The notes under the pieces were generated by a model. That model searched no databases, had not been told where the DNA came from, and worked only from the letters and a program-made list of their open reading frames with translations. Shown here one piece after another: positions 37,714 to 47,235 of a stretch of DNA of 64,000 bases (positions are counted from its first letter, which is position 1; each line of letters starts with the position of its first letter). This stretch comes from Adiantum capillus-veneris (taxonomy: Eukaryota; Streptophyta; Polypodiopsida; Polypodiales; Pteridaceae). A program made the position numbers and the translations under genes. The stretch spans positions 130,591,891-130,655,890 of the forward strand of contig CM043947.1 of assembly GCA_014529385.2 (NCBI GenBank), given 5' to 3'.

Positions 37714-39195
37714 CTCTCGCAGAATAATGAAAACTTTTTAAGAATCTTTTGATACATGTTTTTCTCGTGAGTCAGCCTGAGCAAAGATGCTCTAACTCTC
37801 AGCTAGAACTTGGGCAAGATGCCATCCAAGTTAGTCTTCATTGGTTCGTTGATTGAACACTAGTTGCCAAAGGGCTAGGAGTCACACACATTGGCTAAGA
37901 GTCATTGTCAGATCTAGGGTAAGACCCAACTGTTGGCATTCCTTGGGTGATTTTTCTCCAGCTTGAACTACCCAATGGACTCCCCATCGATGTTAATGGC
38001 CCAACAAGAGTCTTGCCATTACATATGTTTTTGGGTATTTTGTAAGCACTATATGTTTTAGTGCAAAGATTGAGTTAAGTTTTTGATGAACTTACATTCA
38101 CATAGGCTGATATATAAGACGACATTTAGATGCAAGAAGCATTTCAAATAGCATGTCTGTCCATACGAGCTTGGAGTCCCGCCCAGTGTGGATCTCCCAT
38201 TCTCTCTATAGCAATGGGCGTGCATATAGGAGCATAGTTTTGTGGTATGACCACATTTGTGATTACTAAATCACACAATACGTGTTGATGGTAATTTTTG
38301 GACACTTTCACACTTTGTTTTTCAAGCAAACTATCTGCCAAGGAATAGTCAAAACGTTCTTTCCAAACTTTCACCACGGGGGTTGGTTTGGCAAGATATA
38401 CCGAGGGGTTTGGATTGCCAAGGCAACACCCAGGGTCACAAGTTCACTTTCTTTATCTTCACTAATCTTTAATGTTAGTGATTAGCAGGTTGAAGAAATT
38501 TTGATATGGTATGCTTATAGGTTGAGGATTGTACTTGACTTCCGGGTAAGTATCAGGTAATTTCCACCTCCTCGCAAGCATATGTTTTTTGGATTTATTT
38601 TCCTATCCAATTAAGTTTGTTTGCATTATGTAACCGTGATGTTTGAGCTAGAAGGCTTTCATCCTGCTTGCTCTTTGGCCAAGTGACAAGGTCATGGATG
38701 AGCATCACCTTTTGGGAAAATATTTTTATTTTCTCCCTTCCCTGTTCATCAAGATATCGTAATGGTTTTGAATCCTGTTGAAACAATTACATACCTACAT
38801 GGTACGGTTCTCTTTGGCACATGTTGTCACATGGGATACAACATGGTCTAGGAACTCAAAGAGTTCGATTTAGCCAGTGTGGAGCAATGATAATGAGGGT
38901 CCCTCTTACTCGCGTCACGGAGTGTTCCTAGTTTCCTCCACACACAAGTACAATTTGTGCTTGATGGATGTCGCTTTCTCTGACATCCTTACTTCAGACA
39001 TATTCCACATCAATATGAGTCTCTGGGACTGACATTGGTGCCTAATTCCTAATGATGTGTTGAGACGATGTCCCTATGTGCTGGTTGCATCCGTTTATTT
39101 GACCATTTGGAGCACACCGTATCAGGAACAATTTTAGTGGGTGGAAAAAAATTGTCAGATACTAAGTACAGACTTGTTACGATTACAAGTGCCAT
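35388..39195. other. Interior of the short-LTR element, non-coding
   Basis: No gag/pol frame. Shows local tandem duplications (e.g. GGTTGCATCTTGATACAAAG at 36113 and 36191; GGGCCTTTGACCTATACGAT at 36218 and 36262), a (CT)n run, and the 36570-37350 part collinear with 21430-22300. Confidence 0.6.
37667..37708. repeat. (CT)n microsatellite
   Basis: 42-bp CT run. Confidence 0.95.
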
Positions 39196-39223
39196 CAGAG
39201 ATTTTAATTACGCGATGACGCAT
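39196..39223 (+). repeat. Left terminal inverted repeat of the hAT-type element
   Basis: CAGAGATTTTAATTACGCGATGAC-type end, pairing with 47208-47235 with a few mismatches and one gap. Confidence 0.7.
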
Positions 39224-39320
39224 TTTGTAAATGTTAATTATTGTTGTTATTATCACTATGTTTTTCATGTTAATAACATATCTAATGTCATGACCTACGA
39301 AAACCGGTAGAAAACGTAGA

Positions 39321-39415
39321 ACCGGCGGGACAACCAACAATCCCGGCAGGCCCGGTGGGTTTAATACCAAACCCGGCGGGCCCGACGGGACAAGCAAGAA
39401 TCCTGCCGGGCCCGT
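39321..39415. repeat. Left subterminal GC-rich repeats
   Basis: Clustered variants of CCGGCGGG / CCCGGCGGGCCCG on both strands. hAT transposases bind short subterminal repeats; here that role is inferred. Confidence 0.65.
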
Positions 39416-39442
39416 CGTGTACCCCCTCCATATTTCGCGGCT

Positions 39443-39450
39443 CTATATAA
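39443..39450 (+). promoter_or_regulatory. TATA box, left promoter of the hAT-type element
   Basis: CTATATAA in GGCTCTATATAACCCC, about 250 bp from the left end, facing the transposase. A GT-type splice donor (AAAGGTAAAA) near 39528 could join to the acceptor TTGGTATTGTAG at about 40464. Confidence 0.6.
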
Positions 39451-39570
39451 CCCCTTTATAGACATCACATCACATCACCTCTTCCTCTAAATTTGGTCAT
39501 CCTTTAAAATTTAGAAGAAAAACTAAAGGTAAAAAAATGAATAGTCTTTAAAAAAATTAAAACTTAATGT

Positions 39571-40330
39571 AACTCTGATCATGGATCATTAGTTCTTTTT
39601 TGGACTGAAGTGATTCTTGAAAGGAGGTAGAAAGGTGAATCTTTGGGTCGGTATCTCTACATTTGGGATGGACTCGATCTCATGTTTGGTTCACCGTTAT
39701 ATTTGCTAAATTGATTGCTATATTGATTAGAGCTTCTATCATGGGTCATTAGTTCTTTTTTGGACTGAACTAATTCTTGAAAAGAGATAGAAAGGTGAAT
39801 CTTTGGGTCGATATCTCTACTTTTGGGATGGACTGATCACATGTTTGATTCACCGCTGTATTTGCTTGCTATTCCGATTAGAGCTCCAATCATGGGTCAT
39901 TAGTTCTTTTTTGGACTGGACTGATTCATGAAAGGAGGTAGAAAGGTGAATCTTTGGATCGATATCTCTACTTTTGGGATGGACTGATCACATGTTTGAT
40001 TCACCGCTGTATTTGCTTGCTATTCCGATTAGAGCTCCAATCATGGGTCATTAGTTCTTTTTTGGACTGGACTGATTCATGAAAGGAGGTAGGAAGGTGA
40101 ACCTTTGGGTCGATATCTCTACTTTTGGGATGGACTGATCACATGTTTGATTCACCGCTGTATTTGCTTGCTATTTCGATTAGAGCTCCAATCATGGGTC
40201 ATTAGTTCTTTTTTGGACTGGACTGATTCATGAAAGGAGGTAGGCAGGTGAATCTTTGGGTCGATATCTCTACTTTTGGGATGGACTGATCACATATTTG
40301 ATTCACCGTTGTATTTGCTTGCTCATGTTT
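39571..40330 (+). repeat. 151-bp tandem repeat, five units, in transposase leader
   Basis: The string CATTAGTTCTTTTTTGGACT recurs near 39588, 39748, 39899, 40050 and 40201, i.e. spacing 160, 151, 151, 151. The last three units are nearly identical. The array fills the presumed 5' leader intron of the transposase gene. Confidence 0.95.
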
Positions 40331-40478
40331 CAGTAGATTGAGGTTTATTCCCTTCAGGCTTCACTACTACGCTTGTGTGTGATATTGATTATAACACTAA
40401 TGTTTGGTTTGAATAATACTTGAAAGAAGAGATAGCATATTGAGCTATGTTTATTGGTATTGTAGGCATCCAATAAGT

Positions 40479-42766
40479 ATGTCTTCCACCGGGAATGTGA
40501 GCGGTGATGTTGGTGTCTCAAGCCTGGCTTCCTTGAGGAGACCTCCTACCTCGATGCCAGGTCCTGCTTCGCAGGGCACCACTTCGCAGGGCAAGCGAAA
40601 GGCAGGTGGAAAAAGTCCAGGACCCGAGTGGAATTTTGCCACAAATTTAAATAAGTATCAAGATTGGAAATGTAACTTTTGTGGCGAAGAGAAATCTGGA
40701 GGAGCACGAAGAATAAGGGATCATTTGCTAGGTGGTAATACCAGAATCCAAGGAGGAAAGTGCAAGGGCTTAGGTGCAGAAGAAGCAGCTATGCGCTTAA
40801 AAGCTTTAATTGGTAAGCTAATTTCCACGAGCAAAAGATCAAAACTCTCTACTTTCGACCATCACACCCCGGTATCGATAAGATCAAACCAGGAGGAGGG
40901 ATCACTGGGTGTAACGTCCACCAATGGAAGCACTCAAAGCAGGGAACCAACATCTCATATCGATGGAACTACACCTCCAAACCATGGATCTCCTGACTTT
41001 CAGGTAGGATCGTCAAAAAGTAGACAGGTTAGCTTATAGACGAGCTTCAAAACGCTTGCCTTAGAAGAAGCACAACTTGCACTAGCTAAAGCCGTCTATT
41101 TCACTGGGGGATCATTGGCCATTGTCACCCGTGATGCATGGAAGTCAGCTTGGAAACGCATTGAGAAGTATGGTGCTGGGTTTACCCCTCCAACATATCA
41201 CCATATGAGAAACCAATTGTTGGATAAATGTTACACAAGCACACAACAGGATATTCAAAGGGTAATATTAAATGCAATAGAAAAATCTGGATACACCATA
41301 GTTAGTGATAGTTGGTCCAATGTTCAAAGGCAACCATTGATCGACATCATGCTTGTATGTCCTCGTGGTGAATGTTTTATCAAAGTTGTCGATAGCTCTG
41401 GTAAAATAAAGTTTGGCAGTTTTATAGCTGACATCATTGGCGACGCAGTTGAGGAACTTGGAAAAGAAAATGTTGTACAAGTAATCATGGACAATGCCAA
41501 AAATTGCAGGGCTGCAGGTAGGATACTTGAAAGTCACTTCTCTCACCTTTATAATGCTGGTGCAGTACACACAACTTGAACTTGGTATTGCAAGATTGGT
41601 ACAAGAGTAATGACACAAAGTGGTTCAAATGGATAGTGGACAATGCTCGCTTAATAGTCAAGTTTGTTTTGAAGCGTCAGAGGGTTCTTGACATGTACCA
41701 TCAGAGGATGTTTACTATGTTAAAACTGCTGTGCGAAACTAGATTTTGCACCAACTACTATACGGTAGAATCACTAATAAAAAATAAGAATGCTGTGATG
41801 GAGACATTTGTTTGTGCCACTTTTTCAGAATGGGAGGCCGGTCAAAGGAAGAAGATAAAAAGCAAAATAGGGGTGATCAGAGATCTACTAGCTGATCGCC
41901 ACTTCTGGGATGATGTGGTGGATGTGCACAATGTCATGATGCCAATTATGCTTGCATTACGGGATTCTGCCTTGCCTAACATAGGTAAGGTGTGGATGGC
42001 TTGGTGGAGTGTTCAAGAAAGCCTTGAAAATCCAGAGGAGCCCTAGGAGCCAATTGTGAAGCCTTGGAAGACACCATTCACTCAAAAGAGGAGAGAAATT
42101 CTGAGAAAGTATGTGCATGGTCGATGGGTTGGAGCACATAGTCCACTACACAGCGTAGCTTTCTTATTGGATCTGGAGTATTGGGCAATGAAAATAGACA
42201 AACTTGATGAGGAGATGCTGGAAGACTTTTATGATGTGATAGGCAGGTTTTATGCTGATCCTGATGAGCATGCATCAGCTATTACTGATCTTACGAAGTT
42301 TAAACTCAAAGAGGGTAAGTTTGGTACAGAATTTGTGCAGAAACTTGCCACGGAGCAACCAGCGTGGAAGTGGTGGATGATGAATGGTGGTAGTGCACCC
42401 ACCCTTAAACGCCTAGCTGTTAGAATCCTAGCCCAATGTGCATCCAATTCAAGTTCTGAGAGAAACTGGAGTACATATAAATATGTACATTCCACCATCA
42501 GAAATCGCCTTCTAAATTCAAGAGCTGAAAAATTGGTGTATATGTACTGCAACCATCGGCTATTGGCAAGAGTGCAAGCTGATAACTACAAAGAGGAGAT
42601 GCCGTGCTGGACTTATGATGTAACCAATGATGAGGTGGACGAAGATAGTGAGCTCCAAGGGGAGTCTCATGAAGTAGAAACTACATGTACTTTAGAAGAG
42701 ATTGAAGAGAATTTGGAAATTGAACCAACTTTGACCCGTCGCAGCAAGCGACGGTGGTTTAATTAA
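40479..42766 (+). pseudogene. hAT transposase, BED-DUF659-hATC, broken
   Basis: N-terminus MSSTGNVSGDVGVSS. A BED-type zinc finger follows (WKCNFCGEEKSGG ... IRDHLLGG, near 40668-40740). The DUF659 region has YTIVSDSWSNVQRQPLIDIM and VVQVIMDNAKNC (41280-41510). The hAT C-terminal dimerisation domain has SNSSSERNWSTYKYVHS then RNRLLNSRAEKLVYMY (42440-42545). An in-frame stop at 41037-41039, a frame slip at about 41576, and a second stop at 42044-42046 break it, so the copy cannot make full-length transposase. Known role: cut-and-paste of elements with matching ends. The acceptor before 40465 and the tandem-repeat leader suggest a spliced 5' UTR. Confidence 0.9.
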
Positions 42767-43053
42767 TAGATTATTGAATCCATTGAGTGACTTCTGTTTA
42801 AGTTCACAATTTTTTTATCTTATAAGCTTTTTTTTATATTTAGTTTAAGGTTTAGACATTTGCTGAATAATAAATGAAGCCCTTAAAAAACTTTACAAGG
42901 CCACAAATCACTATTAAAGCTTCATAATATACAAAGCCCTAACAAATCTTTGCATTATCACATATCATAATTGAAGCTGAATTGAAGACAATTCACAATA
43001 CACTAATAAATTCTCGCAAGACAACCAGTAAATGTTTTCAAATGTTACAAAAA
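42767..43053. other. Spacer between convergent genes
   Basis: AT-rich, with no ORF; it separates the plus transposase from the minus RING gene and should hold both 3' UTRs. Confidence 0.5.
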
Positions 43054-44025
43054 CTATCCAAGTGATAGTAAAATATTTGTGAGAATATCTTCATTCTCCT
43101 GTTCACGCTGACCTTTAAGCTTATTATAGTCTTCAGACATTTTGAACATTGCATATATCTTTTTGGATATCTCATACTCACATATAGCACAATGAAAGCT
43201 ATTCATCATGCTTTGCATCAAGCATGATATATGGTACATATGTCCGCATGGCAAGCTGAAGTGACCACACCACTCATGAAAGAATGATCTACATATAGGG
43301 CAAGGACCACCGTGCTCACCAGAAGCTGGAGGGGCCTCAATAGATGTTGGGTGCTCAATCAATGTGGCAAAATTTTGTTTTTTTATAGTCGCCTCTAACT
43401 CTTTTACGTGGCGAGATAGCACCTTCACCTCCCTTTGCAAGTCTCTATTTAGGATTGCTTCTGCATGAGAGCCTTGTGTAGCTTGTGATGCTTGCCTGAG
43501 TTGAGTTTGAAGCTCCTCCTTAACTTGGTGCACTTCCATTGATGCACGTTCTAGTGCCAATGACATCTCTTGCCGTGTGACGGTGATTGCATTGCTGCGA
43601 ATGTCCTCAACCGTCATATGAGGTGTCCTTGAGCTGAAGTCCGCTGCTTCACCCAAGACATAATGCATGTATAACATCTTGGCAAACCACAATGGACAAT
43701 CCATATGATGCATAGGATGACCCATAACATCAAGATATATGTTCTCTCCATTGTCTCGTATGTCTACATTAATGCATTGTGATAGCTTGAGCCGGCCTTT
43801 CTTGATGTTGTCATCTGCAATGCCTGGCCATATGGATTTGACCATTTCTCGGTCAATCCTAGAGTTCACCTCTTTCCATTGTGTACCCACTGGGCTGGCC
43901 CACTGGGAGCAATGAGCTGCAATTCGAGCGGTGTCATTCACTCCACCGCCTTGGCACATGGATCTGAGACGCTCAAAAGCGCGCTTAGCCCTTTGATTAT
44001 CATTATCCATATCCTGATTAAACAT
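43054..44025 (-). CDS. Coiled-coil RING-H2 finger protein (transposon cargo)
   Basis: Intact 323-residue frame. N-terminal region of no known family (DMDNDNQRAKRAFERLRS; WPGIADDNIKKGRLKLSQ). A long helical, Glu/Gln/Leu-rich segment at residues 150-218 is a likely coiled coil. A canonical RING-H2 follows: C242-x2-C245-x14-C260-x-H262-x2-H265-x2-C268-x10-C279-x2-C282, then a charged C-terminal tail. Such fingers usually recruit E2 ubiquitin-conjugating enzymes; ligase activity is inferred. It lies downstream of the kinase on the same strand, about 440 bp away, inside the hAT-type ends. The coiled-coil-then-RING plan resembles the gene at 1114-3720, though the sequences differ. Absence of stops, beside a dead transposase, suggests recent or continuing constraint. 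Confidence 0.8.
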   Translation of the reverse strand: MFNQDMDNDNQRAKRAFERLRSMCQGGGVNDTARIAAHCSQWASPVGTQWKEVNSRIDREMVKSIWPGIADDNIKKGRLKLSQCINVDIRDNGENIYLDVMGHPMHHMDCPLWFAKMLYMHYVLGEAADFSSRTPHMTVEDIRSNAITVTRQEMSLALERASMEVHQVKEELQTQLRQASQATQGSHAEAILNRDLQREVKVLSRHVKELEATIKKQNFATLIEHPTSIEAPPASGEHGGPCPICRSFFHEWCGHFSLPCGHMYHISCLMQSMMNSFHCAICEYEISKKIYAMFKMSEDYNKLKGQREQENEDILTNILLSLG

Positions 44026-44070
44026 TGTACGTCAGTAACGACATACAAACTTAATGATAATCAATTGCTA

Positions 44071-44235
44071 TAAGAGTAACCACCATTTTACGACAATCAA
44101 TTGATATAAGAGTAACCACCATTTTACGACAATCAATTGATATAAGAGTAACCACCATTTTACGACAATCAATTGATATAAGAATAATCACCATCTTATG
44201 ACAATCAATTGATATAAGAGTAACCACCATTTTTT
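44071..44235. repeat. 36-bp tandem repeat between RING and kinase genes
   Basis: TAAGAGTAACCACCATTTTA units start at about 44071, 44107, 44143 and later, period 36 bp, about 4.5 copies. They lie directly upstream of the RING gene start (minus) and so are in its promoter or leader. Confidence 0.95.
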
Positions 44236-44462
44236 AAATCAATGAATGACAATCAGTGATTCCACGTGGCTTATTGCTTGAAACTTAAGAGAAAAAACAA
44301 AACTCATAGAAAATTTGTTGTCTATTGAGATATAACAAAGTGTTTTTATTACTCATACATCATCCATGGCGCATAAAACCCAAATTTTAAAAGTGATTTT
44401 ATAAGTCAAAAGTACATCATATATCCATCAAAAAGTGCTTCATAAAGTATATCATATATCCA

Positions 44463-45944
44463 TCAAAAAAAGGCTACACTCATTTCAGAGGGAGGGCGTA
44501 AGCATCGTTCTGGCTGGGCTTCAAATCTTTCTAATTCTTCGTCCAAAAGTGCCAAGGTCTTTCTCTCTGTGGATTTCTTCCTCACCCAACCTTCCACAAC
44601 AATCCTAGATATGGCTTGTACCTCCACTGAAACCTTATGTTTGAACCAATCTGTGCTGTAGTAGTCAGAGAACTCTCCACAAAACTTACAAAGTTGCCAT
44701 ATCACCCATCCTATGGCGTACACATCTGTGGCCTTGGTCCATGGGCACGGGTGATTTCCATCTAGTAACTCAGGAGCTCGCCAAGGATGAAGCTTTTGCC
44801 AGTTTTCATCGGTATTGTTGTTCTTTTGTGTCTCTAAGCCAACATATAGAGCAAATCCCCGATCAATTATTCCAATACGGGGAGTGAGATCCTTGGTAAA
44901 TTCCAACATGATGTTCCATGGATGGAGATCATTGTGGATCACTCCCTCATCATGTGCGAATCGCAATGCCTTCACCAAGGCATGGATCAACGAGGGAGCA
45001 TGATTGCACAGGATCTTGATACGTGTTTTCTGGTCTTCAGAGGGCTGCTCCCATTTAAAGTCTTCAGGGATCTTTCCTTTCCCCTCTTGATGCGCTACAA
45101 GCGTCGTGAAAGAGCCATGTGGATGGGGCACTGTCTCCATAAGATCACCTAAAGTTCCCCCATTGAAGTAGGGGAATATTAGAAACCATGGCAACATTAC
45201 AGAGTGGGCAATAATCCTCACAATCCCTCTATGGTTGAGATCTACCCCACTTTCTGATGCAAAGCTTTTCCACTGATGCTTGGCTTGTCCTTTGAACTCC
45301 TTGGCACAATAAGTATTCGTTGCAGGAAGGAAACTGATCCCTTTGATTTGAACTTGCCACCCTGTGCCATAAGCCCCTGACCCAAGTTTCTTGATCTTCT
45401 TAATGGACTTATTTGGAATGCCCAGAGTCATACTACATTCAAAATTGTATATACTGCTCTCTAGGTGACTGGCAAAAGCAATAGAATCCGATGTTCCCTC
45501 AATGGCAGCCTCCTCAATAAACGGTTCTCCAACTTGGCTGCTCCCCACAACTCTGGTGATAGCCATTTGCATTTTCTTGCTTAGGCCAAGCTGTGTGTCT
45601 ATGTGGGATGCGCGCCTTGACCTCTCCTTTTCAGCTCTCCATCTAGTGTTCCAATGCTCTAGCTTACCCTTGTCTACTTCTTGAGGGCATTCCTCTTTCA
45701 AATCAGAGGCCACCTTGGGCAAATTTCCCACCCAACTGCTCAGTAACGAGTTTATTGATTCGGTTGTTTTGTTTGGATATAACAACAACATTTTGCGGGC
45801 AATCTCACTGTATAATGATTGCAATCTAGACTCATCAGCAACAATCTGCGCTATATCGTCGGGATCTAGTGCACTGACGATCGTAATGAACAATTGTCTA
45901 ATTTTCTTTTTGAACTCTATCATTGAAGTAGAAGAAGGATCCAT
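44463..45944 (-). CDS. Protein kinase with HND/DRG catalytic motifs (transposon cargo)
   Basis: The frame is open from 46094 without a break (543 residues). I prefer ATG 45942-45944 (MDPSSTSM, 493 residues) because the longer start runs into the tandem-repeat leader. Numbered on the long form: an N-terminal helical region of no known domain (to about 230); glycine loop LGSGAYG (237-243); Lys265 in YCAKEF; likely alpha-C Glu281; catalytic loop VIHNDLHPWNIML with Asp389 and Asn394, HND in place of HRD; IIDRG with Asp411, DRG in place of DFG; WRAPELL (APE at 440-442); TDVYAIGW with Asp457. All residues needed for phosphotransfer are present, so activity is plausible. Subfamily not recognised. 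A TATA box at about 47005-47012 would drive it. Confidence 0.85.
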   Translation of the reverse strand: MDPSSTSMIEFKKKIRQLFITIVSALDPDDIAQIVADESRLQSLYSEIARKMLLLYPNKTTESINSLLSSWVGNLPKVASDLKEECPQEVDKGKLEHWNTRWRAEKERSRRASHIDTQLGLSKKMQMAITRVVGSSQVGEPFIEEAAIEGTSDSIAFASHLESSIYNFECSMTLGIPNKSIKKIKKLGSGAYGTGWQVQIKGISFLPATNTYCAKEFKGQAKHQWKSFASESGVDLNHRGIVRIIAHSVMLPWFLIFPYFNGGTLGDLMETVPHPHGSFTTLVAHQEGKGKIPEDFKWEQPSEDQKTRIKILCNHAPSLIHALVKALRFAHDEGVIHNDLHPWNIMLEFTKDLTPRIGIIDRGFALYVGLETQKNNNTDENWQKLHPWRAPELLDGNHPCPWTKATDVYAIGWVIWQLCKFCGEFSDYYSTDWFKHKVSVEVQAISRIVVEGWVRKKSTERKTLALLDEELERFEAQPERCLRPPSEMSVAFF

Positions 45945-46049
45945 TTTGCCTACAATGGTATTATTGCAAACAACACATTGTGAAATATAACTATGTGCCA
46001 CTGCATTTGGATCTTTTCTACGTGAAAGAAAAAGTGCAATATAGACCAT

Positions 46050-46830
46050 AGATCTCGTACGCTTTTGCAGTGACACACCTAATCGCAATTGCAACCATGT
46101 GCCAATGCCTCACCGTACGACAACTTACAATCAGATGCTCTTGTCATTCTAGCAACAACACACTTAGTCGCAATTGCAACCATGTGCCGAAGCATGAATG
46201 ACTGGGAGCAACATAAAACATAGTCACCCTACGCTTTTGCAATGACACACTTAGCCGCAATTGCAACCATGTGCCAGTGCATCCATGCACGGTGACTTCT
46301 TTCAAACAGATGCTCCTGTCAATCTAGCAGCAACACACCTAGTTGCAAATGCAACCATGTGCCGAAGCATGAATGACGGGAAGCAACATAAAACATAGTC
46401 ATCTTGCGTTTTTGCAATGACACACCTAGCTGCAATTGCAACCATGTGCCAGTGCATCCACGCACGGTGACTTCTTTCAAACAGATGCTCCTGTCATTCT
46501 AGCAGCAACACACCTAGTCGCAATTGCAACCATGTGCCGAAGCATGAATGACTGGGAGCAACATAAAACATAATCACCCTACGCTTTTGCAATGACACAC
46601 CTAGCCGCAATTGCAACCATGTGCCAATGCATTCACGCAGGGTTACTTTTTTCAAACAAATGCTCCTGTCATTCTAGCAGCAACACACCTAGTCGCAATT
46701 GCAACCATGTGCCGAAGCATGAATGACTGGGAGCAATATAAAACATAATCATCGTACGCTTTTGCAATGACACACCTAGCCGCAATTGCAACCATGTGCC
46801 AGTGCATCCACGTACGATGATTTGATAAAA
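46050..46830. repeat. About 175-bp tandem repeat in the kinase leader
   Basis: CGCTTTTGCAATGACACACC-type strings recur near 46060, 46232, 46406, 46582 and 46757 (spacings 172-176). Within each unit GCAATTGCAACCATGTGCC appears twice. The array lies between the right promoter and the kinase start and overlaps the longest version of the kinase frame. Confidence 0.95.
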
Positions 46831-47002
46831 GAAATTTTAAACCTTTAAGTTTTAACGCAAAAAACTCAAAAAAACATCAATAAAATAAGGAAGGGTTTAA
46901 AAAATTACTGCTACACTGCTTGGAGAATGTGGAAAGCTGCCAGAAAGTTTGGTGAAGACTTTTCAATGTACCTCTTTTGTGAAAAACAAGCACTGGCGTC
47001 AC

Positions 47003-47012
47003 CTTTATATAG
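47003..47012 (-). promoter_or_regulatory. TATA box, right promoter of the hAT-type element
   Basis: On the minus strand GTGGCTATATAAAGGTG, about 225 bp from the right end, facing inward to the kinase. A possible splice donor (AGAGGTACAT) lies about 45 bp downstream. Confidence 0.6.
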
Positions 47013-47023
47013 CCACGGCAGGC

Positions 47024-47112
47024 CACGCGGGCAGATAGCTTTACCCGGCGTGACCGCCGGGAAAATTCACTAACCCAGCGGGCCAACTAATTAGCCCGGC
47101 GGGCTACGAGCC
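47024..47112. repeat. Right subterminal GC-rich repeats
   Basis: CGGCAGGCC, CCCGGCG, GCCGGG, CCAGCGGG and CCCGGCGGG variants, mirroring 39321-39415 in position and composition. Confidence 0.65.
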
Positions 47113-47207
47113 GGTCTCCAGGTCTCCCTGGAGGTCAAAAAAGATGAATGTCAATTAACAAAATATTTGTTATTTTGCATTTCTATTGTTATTAACATGA
47201 AATTATA

Positions 47208-47235
47208 GTGTGATCACGTCATTTTGAAATCCCTG
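47208..47235 (-). repeat. Right terminal inverted repeat of the hAT-type element
   Basis: Ends ...TTTTGAAATCCCTG, the inverted partner of 39196-39223. Confidence 0.7.

Larger units (their letters stand above)
39196..47235 (+). mobile_element. 8.0-kb hAT-type DNA transposon carrying a kinase and a RING gene
   Basis: The left end CAGAGATTTTAATTACGCGA and the reverse complement of the right end, CAGGGATTTCAAAATGACGT, form imperfect terminal inverted repeats of the hAT type. The similarity resumes further in (ATCAC.CTAT...TTTCATGTTAATAACA in both). Just inside lie matching GC-rich subterminal repeats (CCCGGCGGG family), then inward-facing TATA boxes at both ends. Contents in order: hAT transposase pseudogene (plus), RING-H2 gene (minus), kinase gene (minus). 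A matching 8-bp target duplication was not found (AGTGCCAT left, ACTGTGTC right), so exact ends or later changes remain open. Confidence 0.72.

Noticed and set aside
39571-40330. Possible CRISPR or satellite centromere repeat
   Set aside because: The 151-bp units are directly abutting with no spacers and only five copies, confined to the transposase leader.
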